Of a stretch of DNA of 64,000 nucleotides, positions 33,403 through 41,780 are shown one piece after another. The position numbers and the translations under genes were made by a program. Within the stretch, counting starts at the first letter, position 1; each line of letters begins with the position of its first letter. This stretch comes from JANNBN01 sp031430595 (GTDB lineage Bacteria > Actinomycetota > Acidimicrobiia > Acidimicrobiales > JANYDT01): positions 139,137 to 203,136 of the forward strand of contig JANPBU010000028.1 of NCBI GenBank assembly GCA_031430595.1. Direction: 5' to 3'. The notes below the pieces were generated by a model. The model had not been told where the DNA came from. It did not search any database and saw nothing but the letters and a program-made list of their open reading frames with translations.

Positions 33403-33987
33403 ATGATTGACTCCGAAGGTCTCCTGCCCAACCGGCGGTCTGTGAACGAGCCTGATGCTGTCGAAGCGCCCCGTCCGGCACGGGGTCGCGGACGAGGAAC
33501 CGACACACCCCAAATCATCGTCATTAGCTGGCGGGATATCCCGGCTCAGGTGAATGCGCAACGTGGCCGTGAACGCGAACAGTACGTGCTCTCTGCCAAG
33601 TTTCAACGGGCTATCGACCGGGCTAAACGCAAAGCCAAGATCTATACCGCACATGAAGATATTGCCCAGTGGAATCGGGTGTCGCGACCCTGCGGTGACG
33701 ACCTTGCAGCAGAGGTATTTGCCGAAGCGCAGCGCATCGAAGCTGAGTTCTCAAAGGAACACCTGGGGCAACTGGGATTCTCGGGCGGATTCGAGCCACA
33801 TAACCGCCCAATTGATGCCGAGGAAATTGTCGACGAGGGTGAAGCCGAAGACCCTGAAGACGATCCTGAAACTGCACCAGACTCAATTTCTGATTGGGGA
33901 ACTTGGTCAGCAAAACGAAATGCGGAATCGGCGGCACCGGAAACCGCATCAGCAGACGCTCTATCCACTAGTGAGGACCAACCATGA
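33403..33987 (+). CDS. 'Virulence factor' family protein of methylamine/betaine demethylation clusters
   Basis: About 194 residues. The core (about 30-115) reads IIVISWRDIPAQVNAQ, then SAKFQRAIDRAKRKAK and QWNRVSRPCGDDLAAEVFAE, which I recognise as the family named 'virulence factor' (PF13769). Members commonly sit in MttB-type gene clusters. Its biochemical job is unknown. The last 70 residues are acidic and low complexity (EEIVDEGEAEDPEDDPE). The ATG at 33403 is preferred to the TTG at 33397. Its stop overlaps the next ATG by 4 bases, so it is made with the methyltransferase. Confidence 0.78.
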   Translation: MIDSEGLLPNRRSVNEPDAVEAPRPARGRGRGTDTPQIIVISWRDIPAQVNAQRGREREQYVLSAKFQRAIDRAKRKAKIYTAHEDIAQWNRVSRPCGDDLAAEVFAEAQRIEAEFSKEHLGQLGFSGGFEPHNRPIDAEEIVDEGEAEDPEDDPETAPDSISDWGTWSAKRNAESAAPETASADALSTSEDQP

Positions 33988-34886
33988 CCGACACGATATT
34001 GAGCTCAGCAACGCGTGAAGTTGTCATGGGCTTTGACCGTCCGTTTGTGATGATCGGTGAAAAAATCAACCCAACCGGTCGCTCGATGTTTGGCGTTGAA
34101 CTCAAGAACGGCGACTTCAGCCGTGTCACCGTTGACGCCCTGGCCCAGGTTGAAGCCGGCGCTCAAATGCTTGATGTTAACTGTGGTGTTCCGCTCACCG
34201 ACGAACCGGCGCTGCTGGCCCACGCCATTCAGCTGGTGCAATCAGTCACCGATGTGCCGCTGTGCATTGATTCGTCGATCATCGCAGCGCTCGAGGCAGC
34301 CCTCCCCGTGTACAAAGGTAAGGCGCTCGTCAACTCAACTACCGGCGAAGAAGAAGTAATGGAACGTGTTTTGCCGTTGGTGGCTAAGTACGGAGCAGCC
34401 GTCATTGCGGTGTCGAACGACGAAACCGGTATTGACGACAATATGGAAAAACGTTTCTTGATCGCCAAGAAAATCGTTGAGCGCGCTGCTGACTACGGAA
34501 TTCCCAGCTGCGACGTCATAGTCGACCCTCTGTTTATGCCCATTGGTGCGGTAAACCTTGCTGCCCGCCAGGCGTTCGGTTTGATTCGACGATTACGAGA
34601 AGAACTGAAGGTGAATACGACGGGGGGAGCCGGAAACGTAAGTTTCGGGCTTCCAAATCGTCATGTGGTTACCGGAACGTTCCTTGCGATGGGAATCGGA
34701 AATGGTTTGACATCGGCCATTATGAATCCTCTGCACGCAGAGGTTCGCAATGCTGTGCTCGCCGCCGACATTATGGCTGGCCACGACGATCACTGTGCAT
34801 CTTGGATCCGTTCCAACCGCGACCCGAATGCTGCGACCGGAGCCGGTGGCGACCGCGGTGAACGCGGCCGTCGACGAGCTCGGTAA
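33984..34886 (+). CDS. Methyltetrahydrofolate:corrinoid methyltransferase (pterin-binding)
   Basis: A 300-residue TIM barrel of the pterin-binding family: MIGEKINPTGR, then AGAQMLDVNCG, PLCIDSSIIAALEAAL and ALVNSTTGEEEVMERVLPLV, with the later DVIVDPLFMP and NVSFGLPNRHVV. It moves the methyl group from the methyl-corrinoid protein to tetrahydrofolate, the MtgA/MtvA role. The family part ends near residue 275; the C-terminal tail is Arg/Gly-rich and probably disordered. It overlaps the upstream gene by ATGA. Confidence 0.9.
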   Translation: MTDTILSSATREVVMGFDRPFVMIGEKINPTGRSMFGVELKNGDFSRVTVDALAQVEAGAQMLDVNCGVPLTDEPALLAHAIQLVQSVTDVPLCIDSSIIAALEAALPVYKGKALVNSTTGEEEVMERVLPLVAKYGAAVIAVSNDETGIDDNMEKRFLIAKKIVERAADYGIPSCDVIVDPLFMPIGAVNLAARQAFGLIRRLREELKVNTTGGAGNVSFGLPNRHVVTGTFLAMGIGNGLTSAIMNPLHAEVRNAVLAADIMAGHDDHCASWIRSNRDPNAATGAGGDRGERGRRRAR

Positions 34887-34914
34887 CGAAAACAGAAAAG
34901 AAGTAAGTACAAGT

Positions 34915-36942
34915 ATGGTTCGCGTCGTCTTTACTCCATCAGGTCTAAACGGGGAAGTCGAGACCGGAACAACGATCCTTGACGCCGCCCGACAACTTGG
35001 GGTCGATCTTGATTCGGTATGTGGTGGCCGCGGAATCTGTGGTCGTTGCCAAATTGTTCCGAGCGCCGGAAACTTTCCGAAGTGGGGGATTGTCTCTACC
35101 GACGAAGCGTTGTCAGCGCCGGACTCGACCGAACTCGACTATCGGGGTCGTCGGGCACTGCAGGTCGGCCGGCGACTGGGGTGTGCGGCAAGCTTGTGCT
35201 CAGATGCTGTTGTCGACATACCGGCCGATAGTCAGGTACACCGCCAGGTCATACGAAAAACGGTTGACCTGTCTGGTGTTGTTGTCGATCCAACGGTCGC
35301 CCTTGCGTTTCTCGAGGTCGGGCCTAACCTCGAAGGTATTGCGGCATCGACGGTCGTCAGTGAGGCACTGATGACGCAGCATGGTGTGCGGGCGGTGCTT
35401 GGGCGGCATTTGCTTCCGACCATCGTCAGGCGGCTTGAAAAGTGCGGCGGGTCCATCACTGTCGCCCATCGGGCCGTCATTGGTGATGTGGGTTTGGTTG
35501 GTTCTCGTCGAGAAATAGTTGCAGTGTGGGACGGTTTTGTAGACGTTGCCTACGGAATTGCCGTCGACGTTGGTTCGACCACCATCGCCGGGTATTTGTG
35601 TGATCTCTTCACCGGTGAAGTTTTGTCGACCGCAGGTCGAATGAACCCGCAGATTCGATTCGGCGAAGATCTCATGAGTCGCGTATCGTATGTGATGATG
35701 AACCCCGGTGGTGAAGTTTCGTTAACCCAGGCGGTCAGAAGTGCGCTTAACGAACTAGTAGACGAACTTATAGATGTAGCGAACTCCGGCGGTGTTACTG
35801 ACCTTACCCGTGACGACATTCTCGACATGGTGCTCGTCGGAAACCCAGTTATGCATCACCTGCTCATGGGGTTTGATTGTGTTCCGCTTGGCCAAAGCCC
35901 CTTTACGCTTGCAACCGGTGACGCCATCAACGGTCGTGCCGTCGACGTTGACATCGACCTGACGAATTCATCGCTGTACGTTGGCCCATGTATCGCAGGG
36001 CACGTCGGTGCCGATACCACCGCAGCCATGCTCGCCGAAGGCCCGCACCGTGGCTCCGAGTGGCAGTTGTTGGTAGACGTCGGTACAAATGCCGAAATCG
36101 TTTTGGGTCGTGTTGGCGAAACGTACGCTGCATCTTCACCAACGGGCCCTGCGTTCGAAGGGGCGCAACTCACGTGCGGTCAACGAGCAACAGCGGGTGC
36201 GATCGAACGTGTACGTATTAACCCAGAAACCCTCGAACCGCGTTTTAGAGTTATCGGTGTGGAACCGTGGTCTGATGAGCCCGGGTTTGCCGAGGGTGTC
36301 GCTAAAACTGGGGTCACCGGAATCTGCGGGTCTGGCATCATCGAAGTTATTGCCGAGATGTACCTGACATCGATCATCAATCCGGAAGGTGTCATCGACG
36401 GAAGCCTCGTTGATCGAAGCAGTCGCATCATCCCCGACGGACGTACGTTCACCTATGTGTTGTGGGAGCACGATGATCGACGGGTGGTCGTCACCCAAAC
36501 CGATATTCGGGCCATCCAACTCGGTAAGGCCGCACTTAGGGCAGGCATAGACCTACTGATGGAACATGCCAGTGTTACTGAACTTGGTGATATCCGCCTT
36601 GCCGGTGCGTTCGGCGCCCATATCAACCCGCTACACGCAATGATCCTTGGGCTGGTTCCTGACTGCGAGTTAGCTGGCGTTCGCGGGGTAGGAAACGCAG
36701 CAGGTGCCGGGGCGATTCGAACGCTTCTGAGTAGCTCGTTGCGGGCCGAATTGGAATCAGCAGCACGGGCAGTGACCAAAATCGAAACGGCCACCGAGCC
36801 CAGATTTCAAGAACTTTTCGTGAATGCCATGGCCTTTCCGCACGCCACCGCGCCAACACCGCACCTCTCATCACTCGTCACGCTGCCCGAACGCCGAGTT
36901 GCTTCGACGGATTCCGGTCGACGCCGACGTTCCAGCCGGTAG
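34915..36942 (+). CDS. RACo-type reductive activator of corrinoid proteins
   Basis: A 675-residue protein. Residues 1-100 are a plant-type [2Fe-2S] ferredoxin domain (Cys36, Cys42 and Cys45 in SVCGGRGICGRCQIV, with the fourth in GCAASLC). The rest is an ASKHA-type ATPase: GIAVDVGSTTIAGYLCDL, NPQIRFGEDLMSRV, VLVGNPVMHHLLMG, LVDVGTNAEIVLG, SPTGPAFEGA and GAFGAHINP. It uses ATP to drive electrons onto oxidised Co(II) cobalamin and return it to Co(I). The ATG at 34915 starts the ferredoxin domain 28 bases after the methyltransferase stop. Presence in an oxygen-living cell makes sense because Co(I) is easily oxidised. Confidence 0.92.
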   Translation: MVRVVFTPSGLNGEVETGTTILDAARQLGVDLDSVCGGRGICGRCQIVPSAGNFPKWGIVSTDEALSAPDSTELDYRGRRALQVGRRLGCAASLCSDAVVDIPADSQVHRQVIRKTVDLSGVVVDPTVALAFLEVGPNLEGIAASTVVSEALMTQHGVRAVLGRHLLPTIVRRLEKCGGSITVAHRAVIGDVGLVGSRREIVAVWDGFVDVAYGIAVDVGSTTIAGYLCDLFTGEVLSTAGRMNPQIRFGEDLMSRVSYVMMNPGGEVSLTQAVRSALNELVDELIDVANSGGVTDLTRDDILDMVLVGNPVMHHLLMGFDCVPLGQSPFTLATGDAINGRAVDVDIDLTNSSLYVGPCIAGHVGADTTAAMLAEGPHRGSEWQLLVDVGTNAEIVLGRVGETYAASSPTGPAFEGAQLTCGQRATAGAIERVRINPETLEPRFRVIGVEPWSDEPGFAEGVAKTGVTGICGSGIIEVIAEMYLTSIINPEGVIDGSLVDRSSRIIPDGRTFTYVLWEHDDRRVVVTQTDIRAIQLGKAALRAGIDLLMEHASVTELGDIRLAGAFGAHINPLHAMILGLVPDCELAGVRGVGNAAGAGAIRTLLSSSLRAELESAARAVTKIETATEPRFQELFVNAMAFPHATAPTPHLSSLVTLPERRVASTDSGRRRRSSR

Positions 36943-36986
36943 CTTCTCTCAGACTGCCGGTAGCAATGGAACTACGTAACCTATCC

Positions 36987-37001
36987 GTCTGATATATCTG
37001 A
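36987..37001. promoter_or_regulatory. Candidate GntR operator, copy 2
   Basis: GTCTGATATATCTGA, identical to 7087-7101, lies in the 100-base gap between the RACo gene and the MttB-family gene, 42 bases before the latter's ATG. It implies a separate promoter for the MttB gene under the same regulator as the flavoprotein operon. Confidence 0.55.
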
Positions 37002-37042
37002 GTGATACGGTGTGAAAATACCGCCAACGAGGAGCCTCCTAC

Positions 37043-38581
37043 ATGTCCGAAGCACCAGCAGGTCGACGCAGCGGTGGACGCTCCGCGCGCCAAGAATTGC
37101 GGGCATCGCATGTTGTCGCAAGAGATCCCTTCATCACCCGTACCCACAAGCCGTACGAACTTGTGTCCGACGAGGCGCTGTCAATCATCGAAGCGAACGC
37201 TGACCGAATCTTGGCCGAAGCGGGGGTCTTGATTCGTGACTACCCGAGCGCTATCGAAGTGTTTCGAAATGCCGGAGCAGACGTAACGGGCGACCAGGTT
37301 CGCTTCCCCGAGGGGCTTGCGCGAAAGCTTGTTCAGGCCACCGCTCCGCGTACGTACATTCAGCACGCCCGTAATCCGGAGAACAATGTACAGATTGGCG
37401 GAGACGCCACTGTATTTGCCCCGAACTACGGGTCTCCGTTTGTGTACGACATAGACCGCGGGCGCCGCTACGCAACTCTCGAAGATTTTCACAACATTGT
37501 GAAGCTCGCATACATGTCGCCGAACCTGCACCACTCTGGCGGAACCGTCTGTGAGCCAGTCGATGTTCCTGTGAGAGAGCGTCACCTCGACATGGTGTAT
37601 GCACACCTACGGTATTCCGACAAGCCGTTTATGGGCTCTGTTACTGCAGGAAGCCGCGCTGCTGACAGTGTCGAACTCGCTCGCATCGGTTTTGGCGGTG
37701 ACCTGGCTGACCGTACGGTGATGACGAGCTTGATCAATGCATCATCACCATTGGTATGGGATGCAACGATGCTGGCCGCAGCTGAAACCTATGCACTGGC
37801 GAACCAAGCGTGCATTATTACGCCGTTCATTTTGGCGGGGGCCATGGCGCCAACCACTTCGGCTGGCGTCGCAACTCAAACTCTGGCTGAAGCACTCGTT
37901 GGTATGGCCTTTACTCAACTCATTCGTCCGGGCGCGCCGGTGGTGTTTGGTTCGTTTGCATCATCGATGAGTATGCAAACGGGCGCACCAACCTTCGGAA
38001 CCCCCGAGCCAGCGCTCGTGCTGTACTGCGTTGGCCAACTCGCTCGGCGCCTTGGTGTTCCATTCAGAAGCGGCGGGTCGCTCTGCGCATCGAAACTTCC
38101 CGATGCTCAGGCTGCTTACGAAAGTGCTTCGACGATGTTTCCGACCATGATGGGCGGGGTTAACTTTGTATTGCACTCGGCCGGATGGCTCGAAGGTGGC
38201 CTGTCGGTGGGTTACGAAAAGTTCATTCTCGATGACGACCAACTAGGAATGTTTGCGACCTTCGCCAAGGGCCTCGACGTATCAGAGAACGGGCTGGCCT
38301 TTGAAGCCATCAGCGAAAACCCTCCCGGACAACACTTCCTCGGAACCGCTCACACCCTGGCGAATTTTGAGACTGCCTTTTACCGCTCGGAAACCGCCGA
38401 CAACTCAAGTTTTGAGCAGTGGACCGAAGAAGGCGGTTTGGATTCCGCGCAACGGGCAAACAAGATTTGGAAAAAACGTCTGGGTGCTTACGTTGCCCCG
38501 GCCCTCGATGAATCAATCGACGAAGCTTTGAACGATTTTATGGCCCGCCGCAAAATCGAACTCGTTAACGAACAACTGTGA
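37043..38581 (+). CDS. MttB superfamily methyltransferase, non-pyrrolysine (glycine betaine type candidate)
   Basis: A 512-residue trimethylamine-methyltransferase-family TIM barrel: DEALSIIEANADRILAEAGV, then VFAPNYGSPFVYDIDRGRRY and YATLEDFHNIVKL, SDKPFMGSVTAGSRA, PFILAGAMAPTTSAGVATQ and GSLCASKLPDAQAAYESAS. There is no in-frame UAG, so it is not a pyrrolysine enzyme. Non-Pyl members include glycine betaine:corrinoid methyltransferase (MtgB) and relatives for carnitine or proline betaine. The substrate is therefore a quaternary amine by inference. A GAGGAG lies about 10 bases before the ATG. It methylates the corrinoid protein encoded upstream. Confidence 0.88.
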   Translation: MSEAPAGRRSGGRSARQELRASHVVARDPFITRTHKPYELVSDEALSIIEANADRILAEAGVLIRDYPSAIEVFRNAGADVTGDQVRFPEGLARKLVQATAPRTYIQHARNPENNVQIGGDATVFAPNYGSPFVYDIDRGRRYATLEDFHNIVKLAYMSPNLHHSGGTVCEPVDVPVRERHLDMVYAHLRYSDKPFMGSVTAGSRAADSVELARIGFGGDLADRTVMTSLINASSPLVWDATMLAAAETYALANQACIITPFILAGAMAPTTSAGVATQTLAEALVGMAFTQLIRPGAPVVFGSFASSMSMQTGAPTFGTPEPALVLYCVGQLARRLGVPFRSGGSLCASKLPDAQAAYESASTMFPTMMGGVNFVLHSAGWLEGGLSVGYEKFILDDDQLGMFATFAKGLDVSENGLAFEAISENPPGQHFLGTAHTLANFETAFYRSETADNSSFEQWTEEGGLDSAQRANKIWKKRLGAYVAPALDESIDEALNDFMARRKIELVNEQL

Positions 38582-38590
38582 TCTGAACTC

Positions 38591-39439
38591 ATGCTCAATC
38601 ACCCCATCTACGAACTCATACCAATATCAACCGTTGATGCAGCGATCGCGGCGCTTCCGCCTGCCTCATCGGTATCGGTCACCTGTTCACCCGTAAAAGG
38701 GCTTCAGGCCACCTACGAACTAACTGAACGTGTGTTGGCCCTCGGTCATCATCCGGTTCCTCATATTTCGGCTCGGCTCGTTGCCGATGAAGCCAACGTC
38801 AGGGCACTGGCTGCGTGGTGTCGTTCTCTCGGTCTCGACACCCTGTTCGTTGTCGGCGGTGATGCGGAAAATCCAGTAGGTCCGTTCGATAGTGGGCTGA
38901 GTTTTCTTCGGTTGTTTCTACAACACGACCACGGTCTCACAACCATTGGGGTACCCGGCTATCCCGACGGACATGCTCTGATCGCCCCCTTGGCGATTCA
39001 GCAAGCTTTGCGTGACAAGGTTCGGTTGATCGAAGGGGCGGGCCTACAAACATTTGTCAGCACACAGATGTGTTTTGACCCTGCCCTGATTTGTCGCTGG
39101 CTTGAAATTGAACGCAGTGCGTCAATGACAGCGCCTGTTCATCTTGGGGTTCCCGGTGCGATTGATCGGGCAAAGCTGATCACCATGGGGGCACGTCTCG
39201 GAATTGGTGCTTCACTGCGGTTTCTGAAAAAGAATCGGTCAACGCTTCGACAGTTGGTCAGCCCATCGAGCTTTGACCCACTCGAGCTAGTTGAACCGTT
39301 GCAGGCCCAAGCCACCCAACTCGGTATCGAAGGTATTCATCTGTTCACGTTCAATCAGGTTGAAGCAACACGAAAGTGGCTTGAAGACGCTAAACGACAA
39401 TTTGATCTCTCGGGAAGGTCGGAGCCCAAGGCTGGATAG
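38591..39439 (+). CDS. Methylenetetrahydrofolate reductase-like protein
   Basis: A 282-residue protein of the MTHFR/MetF fold: SSVSVTCSPVKGLQATYELT, then HHPVPHISARLVADEANV, LFVVGGDAENPVGPF, GVPGYPDGH and FVSTQMCFDPALICRWL, ending HLFTFNQVEATRKWL. It lies 9 bases after the MttB gene. In this operon it should run toward oxidation, turning methyl-H4folate into methylene-H4folate. It is a divergent member, so the electron acceptor (NAD, ferredoxin or ETF) is open. Confidence 0.85.
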   Translation: MLNHPIYELIPISTVDAAIAALPPASSVSVTCSPVKGLQATYELTERVLALGHHPVPHISARLVADEANVRALAAWCRSLGLDTLFVVGGDAENPVGPFDSGLSFLRLFLQHDHGLTTIGVPGYPDGHALIAPLAIQQALRDKVRLIEGAGLQTFVSTQMCFDPALICRWLEIERSASMTAPVHLGVPGAIDRAKLITMGARLGIGASLRFLKKNRSTLRQLVSPSSFDPLELVEPLQAQATQLGIEGIHLFTFNQVEATRKWLEDAKRQFDLSGRSEPKAG

Positions 39440-39452
39440 TCGCTTCGGACTG

Positions 39453-41777
39453 TCACGGCACCCGAATTGCCTGTGTGGTGTGCCCGGCAAGCACACCAGA
39501 CCACACCGTTCGACCCTGTCGATTGCGACACGATGCGGCTGCAGAAGCATTACTTGGATTCGTTGCCAACAGCACTACACCGCCAGACTCAACTGAGCGT
39601 CGAGCAACAACACCCGCAGAGCAAGTAATGTCCGTTTCTAAAGCGGTCGCAGTCCACAAATCACGCCACCAGGCCGAAACCGCAGATGTCGTTGATTCCT
39701 CTGGTGCTGGGCCTTCAATACCTGAGCGCCCGGCCACTGCTGCATCACTGTCCAGTAGGTTCGCCCATCGTGTTCGACATCCGCCGTTGGCCTCGCACCA
39801 TGCCCATCGACCGCTAGCTGCCGTGATCGAAGTTGCGTCGGGGTAGCGGCTCAAACTCATGGGGCCGAGGGGCAGCAGGCGAATTCCGAGAGCAGATTCG
39901 GGTGCCGGGTCAAACCATGTGGAGTTATCGATTTTGCCAGCCCAAACCACCCCCGACCACGGGCGTATAGACAAATCGCTTGGGGGCCTTCTGGGAAGCC
40001 AGTCGTCGCCCGTTACGTGCGATTCAATTGTAAGCATACTGATAAAGCGTTCAGCTCGTTTGGGTTGCCCGGTGGCGATGAACCAACGTGCCGCGGCCCA
40101 CCAGGCGGATGAACTTTCACTAATCGACTCAAGATTGTTGCCTGCACCAAACGACCCGATACCCGAAGCCCACGAATGACCCTCGTAAGGGTTCCATGTG
40201 CCAAATGGGTCAACGGTCGTGTTCGGTGTACCTGTTCCGCCATAATCGGCAATCAACAACTCAACCGCATCTCGAAGTTTTGGCACCAGTGCCGGGTCAG
40301 CCTCAGCAAGAATCGAAGCGGCGAGTACCCAGTAGCCGTTTTGTAATTGATGGTCGTTCAGCGCATCGAGGGCACCAAACTCAGCGGGTTCAATGATCGC
40401 CTTGCCCCATTGATCTTCCCAGGCCAGTTGTGGAGTAGCCACAGGGTCAACAAGATCGAGGAGTATCGACTTCGCGTGTTCAAGGTGCTGTGATCGAAGC
40501 GTTGTATCAGCGGTCAACTGTGATGACAGAGCAGCCGTCGCCGCAGCCTTTCCGCCGAAGTACGAGCCGCGAGATACTGAAGCCAAAGGTGGTGGCGAAT
40601 CTGGTGCGACCGGGAACCCGTTTCCGTTCAGTGATACGGGTGACCACAAGATCGGTACCGGTTGAAACACAAAACTGAGTACTGAGGCCGACACCACAGG
40701 CTGAACGCCTCGAGCGGTCACTAGCGACCCAACACGTTCAGCATCACCCACTTTGAGCTTTGTCGTGTTTTGTTTTGTCGTGTTTGGTTTACTTGTGTTG
40801 CTTGGTTTTGTGGTGTTGCTCTGTTTGAGTACGACGGTATTGGCCTGATGTGCGTTCAACGTCCAAAGTTCCGGTCGGCTCTTTCCGGCGCGCGTCAAGC
40901 CGAGAGTTTGAATCACCGACCCATCCTCGCTGAGCTGCAAAGTTTCGGTGGTGTCGACAAGTGGTCGCGCCAGAACATCTGCAGCAAACGCCACAACGGA
41001 AGCACCCATACCATCTGGCACGGGCCCAGCTACTAAACGACCGCGACCAGTCCAAGCAATCTCGAACTGATCACCAACAACGGTTGCTGTGGCGTTACTC
41101 GCGGCAAACACCCATGGGCCAGTCGATGTTTGGGCGATAGTGCCTGTTGCAAGATTTCGAATCGAAAGGCCTTTGAGGGCCGGAACTACCAATGACAATG
41201 TGCCGGTGCCTTCCAGTTCGATGAATGGTGAGCCTTGACTCATGGTGATGTCAACTGAGCCGGTGGGAGTTGAGTGTCGCCAGGTGGCATGAAGTGCACC
41301 ACTACTCGCGACTACAGGGGTCGAACCAAATTCGGTGAACACAGTAGGAATTGCTTCGCCTTCGAACGTTCCGTCTGGTCGATCAATTCGTCGCGGTAGC
41401 CCAAACTCGAAGCGACCCGCTGCACTGATTCGAGCAGCAAGGGGGTGTGCCCACACGCCAGGGCCGCCCGAGCCTGTTGTGAGCTGTGACCACCAGTTGT
41501 TTGTTGGAATGGCCCGCTGCGATCCAGCCCATCCGGACGGTGCCGGGGGCCGCACGCCCGATGGAGCTGGCAATACAGTGCCGTTGATTGCAGGGCTGAT
41601 CGATCGGTTCGCCAATTGCTGCACCGCAATCGTGGTGGTTGCGGTTGGTTGGCTCGAAGGCTCTGGTGTGTTTGATCGTGTTGACACGATCGCAAGACCG
41701 GATGCCAGAATGGCCATTAGTCCACCACTCACAAGTTTCATCGGATCTCGCAACCAGCGTCGTTGAGGTCTACCCAC
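39453..41777 (-). CDS. GH81 endo-beta-1,3-glucanase, exported
   Basis: A 774-residue protein. Residues 14-33 are a signal or membrane anchor (LVSGGLMAILASGLAIVS). The GH81 pattern follows: PTNNWWSQL at 91-99, ALNDHQLQNGYW at 472-483 and GHSWASGIGSFGAGNN with NLESISESSSAWW at 548-560, the last holding the catalytic glutamates. It cuts beta-1,3-glucans. A Thr/Lys/Asn/Pro low-complexity insert lies at 319-342. It is the last gene of the GT2 operon, 3 bases after the HlyD-like gene, so it may trim or release the polymer made there. Confidence 0.88.
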   Translation of the reverse strand: MGRPQRRWLRDPMKLVSGGLMAILASGLAIVSTRSNTPEPSSQPTATTTIAVQQLANRSISPAINGTVLPAPSGVRPPAPSGWAGSQRAIPTNNWWSQLTTGSGGPGVWAHPLAARISAAGRFEFGLPRRIDRPDGTFEGEAIPTVFTEFGSTPVVASSGALHATWRHSTPTGSVDITMSQGSPFIELEGTGTLSLVVPALKGLSIRNLATGTIAQTSTGPWVFAASNATATVVGDQFEIAWTGRGRLVAGPVPDGMGASVVAFAADVLARPLVDTTETLQLSEDGSVIQTLGLTRAGKSRPELWTLNAHQANTVVLKQSNTTKPSNTSKPNTTKQNTTKLKVGDAERVGSLVTARGVQPVVSASVLSFVFQPVPILWSPVSLNGNGFPVAPDSPPPLASVSRGSYFGGKAAATAALSSQLTADTTLRSQHLEHAKSILLDLVDPVATPQLAWEDQWGKAIIEPAEFGALDALNDHQLQNGYWVLAASILAEADPALVPKLRDAVELLIADYGGTGTPNTTVDPFGTWNPYEGHSWASGIGSFGAGNNLESISESSSAWWAAARWFIATGQPKRAERFISMLTIESHVTGDDWLPRRPPSDLSIRPWSGVVWAGKIDNSTWFDPAPESALGIRLLPLGPMSLSRYPDATSITAASGRWAWCEANGGCRTRWANLLDSDAAVAGRSGIEGPAPEESTTSAVSAWWRDLWTATALETDITCSAGVVARRSVESGGVVLLATNPSNASAAASCRNRQGRTVWSGVLAGHTTQAIRVP

Positions 41778-41780
41778 AAG

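Noticed and set aside
37043..38581. Pyrrolysine in the MttB-family protein
   Set aside because: The 512-codon frame has no internal UAG, so this is a non-pyrrolysine member.
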